Source: Rutstroemia sp. NJR-2017a BVV2 (Eukaryota > Ascomycota > Leotiomycetes > Helotiales > Rutstroemiaceae). Taken from it: 64,000 bases of DNA. This document shows positions 10,037 through 20,115 of this stretch, piece after piece; position 1 is the stretch's first letter, and each line of letters starts with the position of its first letter. The stretch covers positions 124,001 to 188,000 of the forward strand of contig NJPS01000006.1 in NCBI GenBank assembly GCA_002946415.1, read 5' to 3'. The notes under the pieces were generated by a model. That model was not told the origin of the DNA, did no database searches, and saw only the letters and a program-made list of their open reading frames with translations. Made by a program: the position numbers and the translations under genes.

Positions 10037-11782
10037 TCATATTGTTCTCTCGGAGCCATTTTGTCCTTCGTCAACCCATGAAAAATCACCAAAAAAGAAC
10101 TGACTCCAACCAAATTCTTGCTCGCCTGACCCCTCAAACAGATTATTATGCATAGAAGCATTATAGTTCTGGTCATTTGCCAGCGTATTGTCCTCGTCTA
10201 CTTTACGGTGCAAACCCTCTAGCAGCGTTTGATCTTCCCTTTTCATTTCCACAAATCGATTGATCAGAAGTTGCGCTGTCTTCAATGCTTCGTTCCCAAG
10301 ATGAGAATTCCATAATTTTGTAACTGCTTTGAGCGTATCTACTGCGGCGGGTAATTGCGATATGGCCTGCCGACTATCGACAGCGAGATATAAACAGATG
10401 GTGCTGAAAGGAACACTGACCACATTCCACCATGGTAGCTTCTTTTCCGAGAGTTCTTGACATTTGGGAAAGGCATCTTGTAGAATCCTGGATACCACCG
10501 AAAAAAGAGTGGGACAGAGCCTCGATGTGCTCACATGAAGCTTCCTGGAAAAACACAATGCGATATCTGCTTTGATGAGTGTGAGTGCAGGATGGCTACT
10601 AGGTAGCGCTGACAGTTTCTTGATAGCCGACTGCAGAGCCGATAGCTCAACCGTGGGTCCTGTACCGTAGGATAGCAAGTCTGTCAGTTCAATTAGTTCA
10701 CAGATAAACTCTCCTCCGTTATGCGTCGGCCTTCGACATTGGACAAAGTCTAGTGAGACTTTTGATCGGCCATATTCGGCAGCAAACAGTTGATTGAGGG
10801 ACATTGCAGTCCAGAAGACTCTCCGTCTCTGCTCTAGTAGCTCCGGGGTAAAAGCTTTCTTCATGCCATCTACTGCAAAGATGACAGTATCCAATTCTCG
10901 GTGAAGGCCCATAGATTCTGCCAAGTGCATAGTAGTAAATATCGCCAATGAGGATAAGCCAGGACGACTGGTGCACCGGAGATAGATTGAACGTAGGATC
11001 CATGCAATTACATGGTCCAGAGTTACCACACCTGGTTTCTGCGAGCCATGCTCAAGGAGAGATCGGCCATGCTCTACAAGTTCGCGCTCGAACACGCACG
11101 GAATAGTTGTCACGAACAATGAACCCAGCGAGATGACACCACAAGCCAGAGCCTGGAAACCTTCACTGCCGGTCCCATCCTTCCAGAACAGCTCACATTT
11201 CCGCTTGAAGCTCTCATGGTCGAGCAAACAAAACACAGGGTTGATATGCTCGAAATAGCTGTCAATAGCTGCTGATGCACATGCCCATGCACAGAATTCC
11301 AGTAGGTTGATTCGATTTGTTTTAGGTGCTTCTGATCGAATTCCAGCATTCCAAGCATAGGAATGCAGCCTCGGCGGCGTAGCCATTTCCATATCCATTC
11401 CTAGATACCGAGGAAATGCAATGGCGCTGTTGGCGCTCGTAAAGCGGAATTTGTATGGTTCCAGAATCGAAACTTCATTCCGCATACTCAGTTTCGACTC
11501 CTCAGTGGAATTCGAATCTCGGTGCTCGGTCATGATAGTGGAAGTATCGGAAGCCTCGGGATATAGTTCATGACTTTGACCAGCAGCTATGGTCTGATTC
11601 TGAACTTCGGGCTCACTCTTACTTCGTTTGGCTGAAGGTGTTGAAGAGCCCGAGAAGCTACACTCGTATTCATAGCCTACGCATTCCGCACAAGGATGAG
11701 TGCCATCGCATTTCCGTTTTCTTTTACGGCAGCTATCGCATGCGTTTCGGGATCTGATTCGTTTTCGAAGTTGTTCTTGCAT
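10037..11782 (-). CDS. Zn2Cys6 fungal transcription factor
   Basis: Single-exon gene of 581 residues, ATG at 11782-11780. Residues 15-41 form a binuclear zinc cluster with spacing C-x2-C-x6-C-x5-C-x2-C-x6-C (CDSCRKRKRKC ... CAEC ... C), preceded by basic RKRIRSR. A Ser/Glu-rich linker follows. The middle (about residues 150-350) has the fungal-specific transcription-factor domain, with YFEHINPVFCLLDHESFKRK and MHLAESMGLHRELD followed by RRRVFWTAMSLNQLFAAEYG. The protein is expected to be nuclear and to bind CGG-type half sites as a dimer. The target genes cannot be told from the sequence, and no biosynthetic cluster surrounds it. Whether it controls the MPDU1-like neighbour (same strand, 458 bases away) is not indicated. 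Confidence 0.9.
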   Translation of the reverse strand: MQEQLRKRIRSRNACDSCRKRKRKCDGTHPCAECVGYEYECSFSGSSTPSAKRSKSEPEVQNQTIAAGQSHELYPEASDTSTIMTEHRDSNSTEESKLSMRNEVSILEPYKFRFTSANSAIAFPRYLGMDMEMATPPRLHSYAWNAGIRSEAPKTNRINLLEFCAWACASAAIDSYFEHINPVFCLLDHESFKRKCELFWKDGTGSEGFQALACGVISLGSLFVTTIPCVFERELVEHGRSLLEHGSQKPGVVTLDHVIAWILRSIYLRCTSRPGLSSLAIFTTMHLAESMGLHRELDTVIFAVDGMKKAFTPELLEQRRRVFWTAMSLNQLFAAEYGRSKVSLDFVQCRRPTHNGGEFICELIELTDLLSYGTGPTVELSALQSAIKKLSALPSSHPALTLIKADIALCFSRKLHVSTSRLCPTLFSVVSRILQDAFPKCQELSEKKLPWWNVVSVPFSTICLYLAVDSRQAISQLPAAVDTLKAVTKLWNSHLGNEALKTAQLLINRFVEMKREDQTLLEGLHRKVDEDNTLANDQNYNASMHNNLFEGSGEQEFGWSQFFFGDFSWVDEGQNGSERTI

Positions 11783-12017
11783 GAGAGGCGCCTGGAAACC
11801 ACGAGAACAAGAAAAGGTAGTTAGGAGGCATACAAACGGAGAGGTCAGCTTTGCTTCATAATAACATAATCACGCGTCAGAAGCGGCGGCTTATGCCCGA
11901 GTTGTAGCACGGACCCCAAGGAAATATCCTGCTCGTCGCAAAATAGTCTTGCGTCTTGCTCCTTATGTAGGACAAAAAGGAGGAAATGGTAAAATAAGAA
12001 CAATTGAGAGGAGCAAG

Positions 12018-12023
12018 AAAAAA
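12018..12023 (-). terminator. Pol III T6 terminator
   Basis: A run of six T on the minus strand (AAAAAA at 12018-12023 on plus) is the first strong RNA polymerase III stop after the tRNA-Gln gene, about 50 bases beyond its 3' end. Confidence 0.6.
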
Positions 12024-12026
12024 TTT

Positions 12027-12072
12027 GGCCCACACCCAGACTCGAACTGGGGTAGAAAGAACCTTCTTGCGA
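12027..12072 (-). ncRNA. tRNA 3'-half-like sequence directly behind tRNA-Gln
   Basis: On the minus strand, immediately after tRNA-Gln, there is a stem AAGAA-GG-TTCTT, then TCTAC, then a perfect T-arm-like hairpin CCCAG-TTCGAGT-CTGGG, then TGTGGGCC and the T6 terminator. This has the order of anticodon stem, variable loop, T-arm and acceptor 3' strand of a tRNA, but the 'anticodon loop' is only two bases and no D-arm or 5' acceptor strand exists. It is either a relic of a second tRNA or a structured trailer of the tRNA-Gln transcript. Confidence 0.5.
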
Positions 12073-12144
12073 AGGTCCTAATAGGAATCGAACCAATATC
12101 TCCGGAATCAAAATCCGACGTGCTAACCATTACACCATAGGACC
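12073..12144 (-). tRNA. tRNA-Gln (anticodon UUG), no intron
   Basis: The minus strand folds into a full cloverleaf of 72 bases: acceptor GGTCCTA (12144-12138) pairing TAGGACC (12080-12074), a D-arm with TGGTGTAATGGTTAGCA, an anticodon arm TCGGA-TTTTGAT-TCCGG with loop bases 3-5 TTG, and a T-arm around GGTTCGATTCC. Anticodon UUG reads CAA (Gln). The internal A box (TGGTGTAATGG) and B box (GGTTCGATTCC) are both present. No T run follows until about 50 bases downstream. Confidence 0.93.
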
Positions 12145-13196
12145 ATTGTTTTTATTCAACGGGCTTTAAAAGGAAATATATTACACAAATAATTGTTAGA
12201 CACTTCATTCAGCACCGAATCGATAATCCACATTGAACGACCTTCCTAGCATAATGAGGCGGTAGCCACTTGCATGAGCATACGACACTATATAAGAGCT
12301 CACCTTTTCGGATCCCTCACGATACGAGTTTATGAAAATGAAGAACGGTTTTCTCGAAAAGTGAGGCCATCGGGAGCCAAATATCCTGCACGCATCGTCA
12401 GTTTTCGCATTGCTTTAGGTCGTCTGTCTGAGCGATATTGAAAGACCGTTCGACTCATAGCACGGAAATTGTCTGCAAAACGGGCACCTACTGTACGGGT
12501 GGATTTTACAGCCCTTCAATCTACCCAATGGGTACTGGTTAATCGTCATAACTAGATATGCGAAGTAGGATTTATAATTTTATTATATGCGAGGTAATAT
12601 GGGTAGAGAAGGGACGGGGTGCTGAGATTGTTATCAAAGAATTGTAGGATTGAGGGGCAGCTACATAGATACAGAGGGAGATGGTAGACGCGGGGTAGTT
12701 TATGGCCGGCGAGGTGTAATAACATTAGGACTGGAGTAGCGCCCCCCTCATCCCCAGTCTTGCCTCGAATGCAGTCTTGCCTGGTGCGGGCCGAGCTACT
12801 AGTGTTGACCCGCATTTGGAACATCATCTCCCCGTATTGCCTGGATACTTTTCGTTCACGTGTTTGCTCTTGTTGTCTGGAGATCTCTCGCCGCCGTTAT
12901 TGTTACGGACCACGTTTCGAGTCTTCTCTCTCTGTCCTCCCTCCCTTTCAGCTCCTACTGGCTTTCGTGCATTGTCTCATTAGGTCGGGACAAACGTTTA
13001 CCGGGAAGACAAATACATAATGGAGAGATGCTGGTTAGGATTATGAGATCAATAGATATATGCTAGTTAGGACATACGATCAACGGAGAGATTGCAGGCC
13101 AGAGGTATATGAAACGAAGGGGTCGATAAATATAATATACTCCTTTCTAAATATATTTCAGTATGGCTACCTATAAATAGTAATGAATATACAATT
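12145..13196. other. Intergenic, no gene seen
   Basis: About 1 kb without a supported gene. Bases 13029-13090 contain a diverged direct repeat of the form GCT(G/A)GTTAGGA..AT..GATCAA, once at about 13029 and again at about 13062. Otherwise nothing is recognised; upstream of the tRNA there is AT-rich flank. Confidence 0.45.
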
Positions 13197-13787
13197 TCAA
13201 TTTCCTTGTGATATTCTCTCCTTGATTTCCATCTTCAACCGCTCCATCACTTTCCGGTCTCGATTCCTGTTATGTTTGTAGTATAATGTAGCGACTGCCT
13301 GGCGGAAAGTGATCTCATCATCGATCGTATAGTCGATCACGACTCCATGTTCCGTCTCGTCCGCATATACCAACATCCACTGATCCCAGTTTAATCCTAG
13401 AAATCTCGTCTGTACCCATTGTCTAAAGCTCCACCAGCTCAGGTGTTCAGCTGTTATCTCCATCAACGTCATATGGCTTGGTATCTCTTGTATATGATCC
13501 ATTAACGGGACGACGATAAAGTTCCTTTCTTCCGTCGTAGCTTCATTCGCTACATATATAATTATCTCGAATCCCCATAATCCTGGCTCTCCCATCATCG
13601 GCGGATCGAACTGTGGGATATGTAGCGTGTTGGTCGGTTCTAGTGCCCTGTTGGTTAAGTCTGGACTTGGTTGACGTTTCCGTATCCCTTCCTTCTCTTC
13701 ATCCTCTCCATCATATCCCGTATCATACCCTTCATCGGCACACCGATTATCAAGGAAAGGAGCACCAAGGAAAGAAGCACCATTCAA
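13197..13787 (-). CDS. Orphan open frame, hypothetical, 5' end uncertain
   Basis: Open frame of 196 codons on the minus strand. Only the part from the ATG at 13598 (133 residues, MMGEPGLWGF) starts with ATG; the upstream 63 codons are open and acidic (GYDTGYDGEDEEKEG) but begin after a stop and lack an ATG, so a 5' exon or the gene start may have been lost. The C-terminal part is Trp-rich and orderly (HLSWWSFRQWVQTRFLG, LNWDQWMLVYADE, TIDDEITFRQAV), ending in a basic helix. I do not recognise the family. The compositional order and lack of low complexity suggest a real or recently real protein rather than chance. Confidence 0.4.
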   Translation of the reverse strand: MNGASFLGAPFLDNRCADEGYDTGYDGEDEEKEGIRKRQPSPDLTNRALEPTNTLHIPQFDPPMMGEPGLWGFEIIIYVANEATTEERNFIVVPLMDHIQEIPSHMTLMEITAEHLSWWSFRQWVQTRFLGLNWDQWMLVYADETEHGVVIDYTIDDEITFRQAVATLYYKHNRNRDRKVMERLKMEIKERISQGN

Positions 13788-14157
13788 ATATTCTTAAATC
13801 TTTTAATTTGCTTTCTAAACAAAACAACCATGCATCTATGATTACAGTGCCATTTTTAGACACTTTTCCCCTCATTGCTTCTCATCTTTCCTATGCCTCG
13901 GATATCAACATTAAATGACCAATTTTCCAGATCATATCCCCATCCCGCGTACACTCGTGGCCGACTGACCGTAACGTCCATAAAGATGGAACAAAAATGA
14001 CATCGCGATTTATCTATGCAACCCCCGATAAACCAACATCATGCACAAAATAAAAAAAGATAAAGGAAATTGGTATCGAATCGAAAGAACGCCTCCACCA
14101 GGGACTGATGCATATGCATTTTATAGAAAAGAAAATCTCCTCGCAGTCCACTCAAGC
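13788..14157. other. Spacer, probable 3' flank of the CFEM-like gene
   Basis: AT-rich stretch with no supported gene. The part next to 14158 should be the 3' untranslated region of the minus-strand Ser/Thr-rich gene. Confidence 0.45.
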
Positions 14158-16801
14158 TTACAAAGCTAGGACAGCGACAAGACCAGCTGCGAACAGACCT
14201 GCGAATCCGCTGCCCATCTTCTCGGCGCCGTTGGCTTGGAGAGGTAAGCTGGAGGTGGTGGTTGCCGCCGGGGGGATGTTGGTTGCGCCGGCCACGCCGG
14301 AGCTGTAGTAGGTCTTGGATGCGATGGTGGCACCGGCGACTTCGGTGGCGGCCGTGGTGCCGGGGATGAGAGCTACGGTTGGAGAGGCGGTTCCGCTGGC
14401 GGATGCGGTGGAGAAGACGACTTGTGGAACTGTTACGGCGGTGGAAATAACGGTGGTGGTCGAGGATGATAGGATGGTGGATCCGATCAAAGAACCGGTG
14501 CTCTCGGTGCAAGGAACGACGATAGTAGTCTGGAGGGTGATGGTGGTCACTGGAGTGGCTGCGAGACCAAGGGCAGATGCGGTGGCGGAGGCAGATGGAA
14601 CGACAACAGATGAGGCACCAGTAACAATGGCGGGGTTGCTAGAGACGTGAGGAGCGCAAATACCTTGGAAGTATTTTTGAGCGGCATCGATGTCGGAAGC
14701 AGATGCACCATATGCGGAGAGACATCCGAAAACGTTGGAGACGAAGGTTGCGTCTGGGCAGTAGCAGTTGGAATCAGTGTTGCTCTCACATCCGACCAAG
14801 TACATCCAGGTGTTCAAGCATTGAGGCAAAACATCTGGGCAGGCAGCGGTAGCAGTTGCTGATGGAGCCGCGGCAGTTGTGGTAATAAGACCGGCTGCGG
14901 AGCTAACTGGCGCAGGGACGGTGATAGTGCTTTGGGCAACAACTGTAGATGAGCTCAGGATAGTCGAGATGGAAGAAGTAGTCTCGAAGCTAGTGACGCC
15001 ACCGGTGGTGTGGGTCAAGGTAACTGGGCAGATAGTGGTCGAGGTCTGGACATATACAGTGGTGTAGGCAGTTGTGGCAAGGCTCGTACCGATAACGCTT
15101 GAGGCCTGGCTGGCAGAGGCTGGTGGAGAAACCACGGCAGAAGAGACAATTGTAGATGAGTGCAAGACGGTGGAGGTGGTAGACGTGGTCTCAAAGCTGG
15201 TAACTCCGCCAGTGGTGTGGGTCAAGGTAACTGGGCAAACTGTAGTCGAAGAGTGTACAACGACGGTCGTGTATGCCGTGGTGGCCGGTGAGCTAACTAC
15301 GCTCGATGGAACAACGCTAGTACCAATAACGCTTCCAGCGGAGCTTGCTGGAGGAACAGCGGCCGAGGTTACAACTGTAGATGAGTGCAAGACGGTGGAA
15401 GTGGTGGATGTGGTCTCGAAGCTGGTAACTCCTCCAGAAGTGTGTGTCAGTGTAACTGGGCAGATAGTAGTCGAAGAGTGGACAATGACGGTCGTGATAG
15501 CAGTTGACGCAGGGACGGCAGATGATCCGGTGACGGAGATACCGATGACCGATCCAGTCGAGGAAGCTGGAGCAGTTCCAACCGAGGATGAGCTAGAAGA
15601 ATGAACCGAAGCAACGGAAGAAACGACGGACGATTCGTGGGTCTCAGTGGCAGTCACTGGGCAAATGGTGGTGGACACTGGAATAATGATGGTAGTAACA
15701 GCAGTTGACCGGCTTGGGCAGTCGGTGACGGTGGCCGCGCAGGAAATAATGGTAGAAACGGCAGTGCTGAAGATGGTCGAGGTGGTCAATTGAACCTGGG
15801 ACGTGGCAGTGCCTACAACAGCAGTAGTGTTGTATCCAACGACGGCAGTCGAGCTTGGCTTGACTTCGGTGCCGATGAGGGAAGCGGTCGAACTGGGCTT
15901 AGTCTCACTGTGGGTCGAGCTAGATGGCTTGGATTCGCTGCTTGATGGCTTGGACCCACTGCTTGATGGCTTGGACCCACTGCTTGATGGCTTAGCTACA
16001 CTGCTTGATGAAGAGGCGCCAGTAGCACTTGACTTGGTGTAGACGCTTGTAGTCTTGGCGTTGGAAGTCGTGGTGGTCTTGGAGATAGCAGTTGTAGATG
16101 GGTGAGCAGTAGATGAAGCGGAGCTGCAGTCGAACGCGACACTGCTAATACCAACACTGCAGCTAGCCTTTCCAGTGGCGGCAGTATGAGTTTGGCTTGC
16201 AGAAGAGTAGACAACGGTGACGTTCTTGGCTCCGCCACATTGAGAGTTGGTAATCACGGAACCCTTGCTTGAGCAAGAAGATTTCTGCTTGCAGATAGAT
16301 CCATCACCCATACCATAGTGGAACTCCATATCACAGTCGAACTCGGTAGTAACGTGAATGCTGTTGATAGAGAATGCGGAGATGTCGCTACCGGATCCGC
16401 CAGACTTAGAGCTGGTCGAGCCGGAAGAGAAACCAGGGCAGGAGCTGGAGTCGGAGTGGGCAGTACCAGAGATACATTTTCCAGAGGTTGTACGAGGGAA
16501 CTTGGGGTTATCACGCTTGCCGAAGGAGTTGGAGCAAGTGAATCCGCTGAAAGAAAAGTCGCTGTAGCTGCTGAATGAACCAGATGAGAGATCGCTGAAG
16601 TCCCATCCACTCTTTTGGGCAGAGTTACATTGATTGTTTGTGTTCGAAGGGCAAGAAAAAGATGATGAATCTCCCCAACCACCCTAGAGTAGTGTCAGTA
16701 AAAAAGGATGAGGTCAAGGTCGACCCTGAAGAACCTACGGTGGCAGCAGCTAGCTGGAACCCCGTCAGAGCCACGAAGGCAGAGATAGTTGACGACTTCA
16801 T
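14158..16801 (-). CDS. Large Ser/Thr-rich GPI wall protein with CFEM-like Cys module (two exons)
   Basis: Exons (minus) 16801-16739 and 16683-14158 join in phase 0 to 862 residues. The intron is GTAGGT...CTCTAG. Exon 1 is the signal peptide (MKSSTISAFVALTGFQLAAA). Mature residues about 22-200 have a Cys-containing domain starting GGWGDSSSFSCPSNTNNQC and including SINSIHVTTEFDCDMEFHYG. Then comes a long Ser/Thr stalk with GSKPSSS repeats and at least three diverged copies of a 70-75-residue unit whose core is STT(I/V)CPVTLTHT(S/T)GGVTS. Residues about 636-698 contain a compact Cys-rich module (CPDVLPQC ... CYC ... GIC) resembling CFEM, though I count seven rather than eight Cys. The end, GSGFAGLFAAGLVAVLAL, is a GPI-addition signal. 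Likely role: surface adhesin or wall structural protein. Confidence 0.82.
14990..15530 (-). repeat. Diverged ~210-220-bp coding repeats in the wall protein
   Basis: Three copies of a block containing GTCAAGGTAACTGGGCA (plus-strand reading; third copy GTCAGTGTAACTGGGCA) occur near 15016, 15223 and 15448. Each encodes the CPVTLTHT(S/T)GGVTSFETT core plus a variable Ser/Val linker. A weaker fourth related block (ICPVTATETHESS) lies near 15650. Confidence 0.75.
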
Positions 16802-19800
16802 TATTATATAATAGACAATTCAAAGAATGTTGATATGAAATGAAGAAAGAAAGATAGCGAGTGATGCAGATATGTTTGAAGAAAAGAGAGTAGAGTAAAG
16901 AAGCGAATGACTTTAACTCTCACAGGTTGATACAATTATAAGAGAAGGTCAAATGAAGAGGTCGCAATGGAGTGGAACAAGAATCTAACATGAGGATTCT
17001 CAGGATCTGTTATATCTTAGGAAGTGGTTGGACCATGACCTTTCCGCACAGCCTCGATCCCTCCCCTCTGGGGTCTCCCGTGTTGAGGTTAGTTGAACAG
17101 TCGATGGAAACCTTGTTCTATCAGGGATAAGATTTCAAGACTTCTTGGAAGGACTAAGCATGGCCGCTCGCTCGCCGGGCTACTATATTGCATGCATGCG
17201 CGCGCCTTTTTTTGGCCCTCTCTGATGTTGAGGAACATCGTTGGACAAGGTTCCCAGATGCCAAGCACGGGCTTGTGAAGAAGGACCACCAAAATGGATA
17301 AAAACTTTGATAGGTGAAACTTGGAGGGAGAGCTACTGCAGGTACCACGGTTATTAGTCAGGGGCAGAACAGCCTTTGGTGCTCGTATTGACCCCGTTAG
17401 TGTCATCATTATGGCGAGTGTGCTCCGAGAAGGGTCAGTGCTTACTGCCCCCAGTTTGTCATTGTCGACCGTCAGATGAAGGTACAGTAAGAGCCGTGGA
17501 GGTTCTTTATGCCCCTCTCCGGCGATCGATTTTGGGCATCCAGTCGTGAATGTGTTAACGATCTCTCAAAAGTCTCAGGCTTTGCGTGCTTTCCAGTCAT
17601 GTAGGTAGCCATAATGGGAGCGCATCTTGAGAGGTAAAGCCTGGCACTTCGTACACGAGTATTTTATCCGAGCGGCAATGAATGATTGGAAAAAGGACTT
17701 TCACGAGTTTTCACGAGTAACCATTCTCCGTTGCTTCTTCCGGCATCTGATTTATGCAGGGTATCCGCTTTCATTGGAGAGGGGGATGGTCAGATACCAA
17801 TGCAGACATTACTTCCTAGGTAACACTGGAGTCCGGCTTAAAGACCATCCAATGAATCTTCAAATAGAAACTGCCCTCAGCGGTTGGTTGGAGGTGGGGT
17901 CGGAAGTGCGATTAAATCGGGGCCAATGAACGGGTCAGCGTTTCAGGAATCTGCACAGCCTCGCTCCCATCCCAGCCAATACGAGGGCAGAAAAACACTT
18001 TTTGAAACAAAGACTTTGGACTACATTTCCGTACGCTCAGGATTCAGGAAAGGATTCCTATAATTTCATACAAATGCCACATTGTAACGATGGAAATTTG
18101 CTTATTATGCACAGGAATACCCGATTACATACTCACATATCGATATGGTAATGAATGGTAAGTCGAGGCTCACAACATGTAATCACCAGAACACGATTTA
18201 TTATTATACTGAGACCAATGCAACGGTACCATTATCCGGCCTCGTTTGTCGTTTACCTGGGTTTCTTTGGATCAAGCACACCCGGACGAGGGAAAGGCGA
18301 GGCCATCATAATCAGTCATATGACTCTGTGCCACGGGCCCAGTGTGATACGGGAAAAGACAAGCTCATCACAGACAGACGCTGAAAGAATGATGTTGTTG
18401 TCGATAGGCCCACCAAGATCGGATGTCTTACTGTGCAAAACCCTGTTCAACGTGTTTACTTGGGGCATGTTGACGCTATGAAGGCAACTGGAACCATCCG
18501 AGCTTTGGGACGGCCCCAATTGAAGAAACATCTCCATATGAAGTTTATCCTTAAACTGAAGACATTCCCTTGCGGACTCCACATGTTTGTAGATCATCGA
18601 CGGCCTTTGTCACGGAATAAGAAATGTCAGCACGAAAAGAATACAGTAAAAGCACCCGAGGACTGAGATATCCATATGAATGCTCCACAACAGAAAAGGT
18701 CAGCGAAGCTAATGCAGGAACAATTTCAAATCACAGGTTCCCGAACAATATCTCGATTGGATTTGGAGGAGCAAATTATCTTCTCACCTTATTCATCCTG
18801 AAGTCCGAAAGCGATTCGGAAGTGCGAGATCACTGACATGGTGGTCTCCCATTTTTGATGGAAGTCAACCCGAATGCAGAAGTTCCCCGGGAACATTCAT
18901 TCTCATGAATCTCATCCCATGCATACATGTGACTTGCACCTCCTTTTTCACATTCTACGACCTCCTGAGAGCGGCTCAAAGCCCAGATACAACCACATGA
19001 AACACCGGTCACTGGAGTGGCTTGACGAAAGAAAACGCCGATACGATGTGGGGAAGTAGCGAAAAAGGAACTTCCTGGATGAAACGCACTTAGACAGCTT
19101 AATTCTTCCTTTTGTAAGTCCACCATCGTCACTACTGCGCGCATTATTCTCGTGTGGATGCATATCATCTGAAATGAATGGATATGTCGGCATGATGGCA
19201 GAAGTCCGAGCGGTACCTGTTGACGCCACAACGCTTGATTCGTGCCTATTGCCGCATCTAGTGATCAGGAGATATTCCCATCTGCTTGTTTTGCTATTCT
19301 AGACCTCTGTGCCGATAACCATGATAATAACTCTAACTCGACTGGCGGGCGGGCGAGCCCTTCGGATGGGAATTGCAAGAGATCAAAGCAGATAAAGTTT
19401 AGACGCCCAGACAAACCGACAAACATCGGACGAGTAGAAGCGTGGTAAGTGGAGCGCATCATTGAGGACCAACAGACGGACGACCCCGTGCGCAACCAAA
19501 GACAAAAAACCAGACGACGCCCAAAATCCCGGACACACACAAGCTATTTTGGACTACGCTCTGGTGGAAACGGGATAGTCCCAGTGGTTATCGCGGGAAT
19601 GGGCGGAACTAAATTCCATCGGAACTAAAGTGTCTCCTTGGTGACATCAGTTGTTTCAATGCGAATAATGGTACTGACGGCAGTTATGCACATCGCATTG
19701 CAATAGAAGGCTGTGCAATTCGCCTCCATGACGACGACGAACTCCAACGAAGGTAACGCCCAAAGGAAATACAGGAACAGTAAAGAACGAAGAGCCGCTG

Positions 19801-20034
19801 AATCATCAAGGTGTATGTCAATAACCCTACAATCCCACTTAGGCGATACGATAACCACCATCTCAAAGATCGACGAGCGGCATTTCCATTTGGAGAATTG
19901 TTTGTTTTGAAGTTGGTTCGAGATGGGGAGAGGAACTGGAAATTTACGGCTGTTCTCATCTAGAAGGATGGATGGCACTGTTTCTGTTGCTGTAAGTCAT
20001 CGCGACACGCCTGGATGGCCAGATTGAAAAGTTT
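16802..20034. other. Start of gene desert
   Basis: The first 200 bases are the probable promoter of the CFEM-like gene: AAGAAAGAAAGATAG purine tracts, which are pyrimidine-rich on the gene's strand. Beyond that I find no frame with a recognisable domain or good splice structure through about 20 kb. Open frames here are under 140 codons and overlap on opposite strands, as expected by chance. Confidence 0.5.
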
Positions 20035-20115
20035 GATGCCGGAGACTCGAACTGGTAGCCATCACATACCCGTGGAAGTTGCGCACCAACTATCACCAAC
20101 ATTGCCCCGTATGTC
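20035..20115 (-). other. tRNA-like relic with B-box-like sequence
   Basis: On the minus strand the sequence contains GATAGTTGGTGCGCAAC (A-box/D-arm-like) followed about 30 bases later by CAGTTCGAGTCTCC (B-box-like) and, after GGCATCAAAC, a TTTT run. The T-stem does not pair well and no acceptor stem closes, so it is not a working tRNA. It may be a tRNA pseudogene or the head of an old tRNA-derived SINE. Confidence 0.3.
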
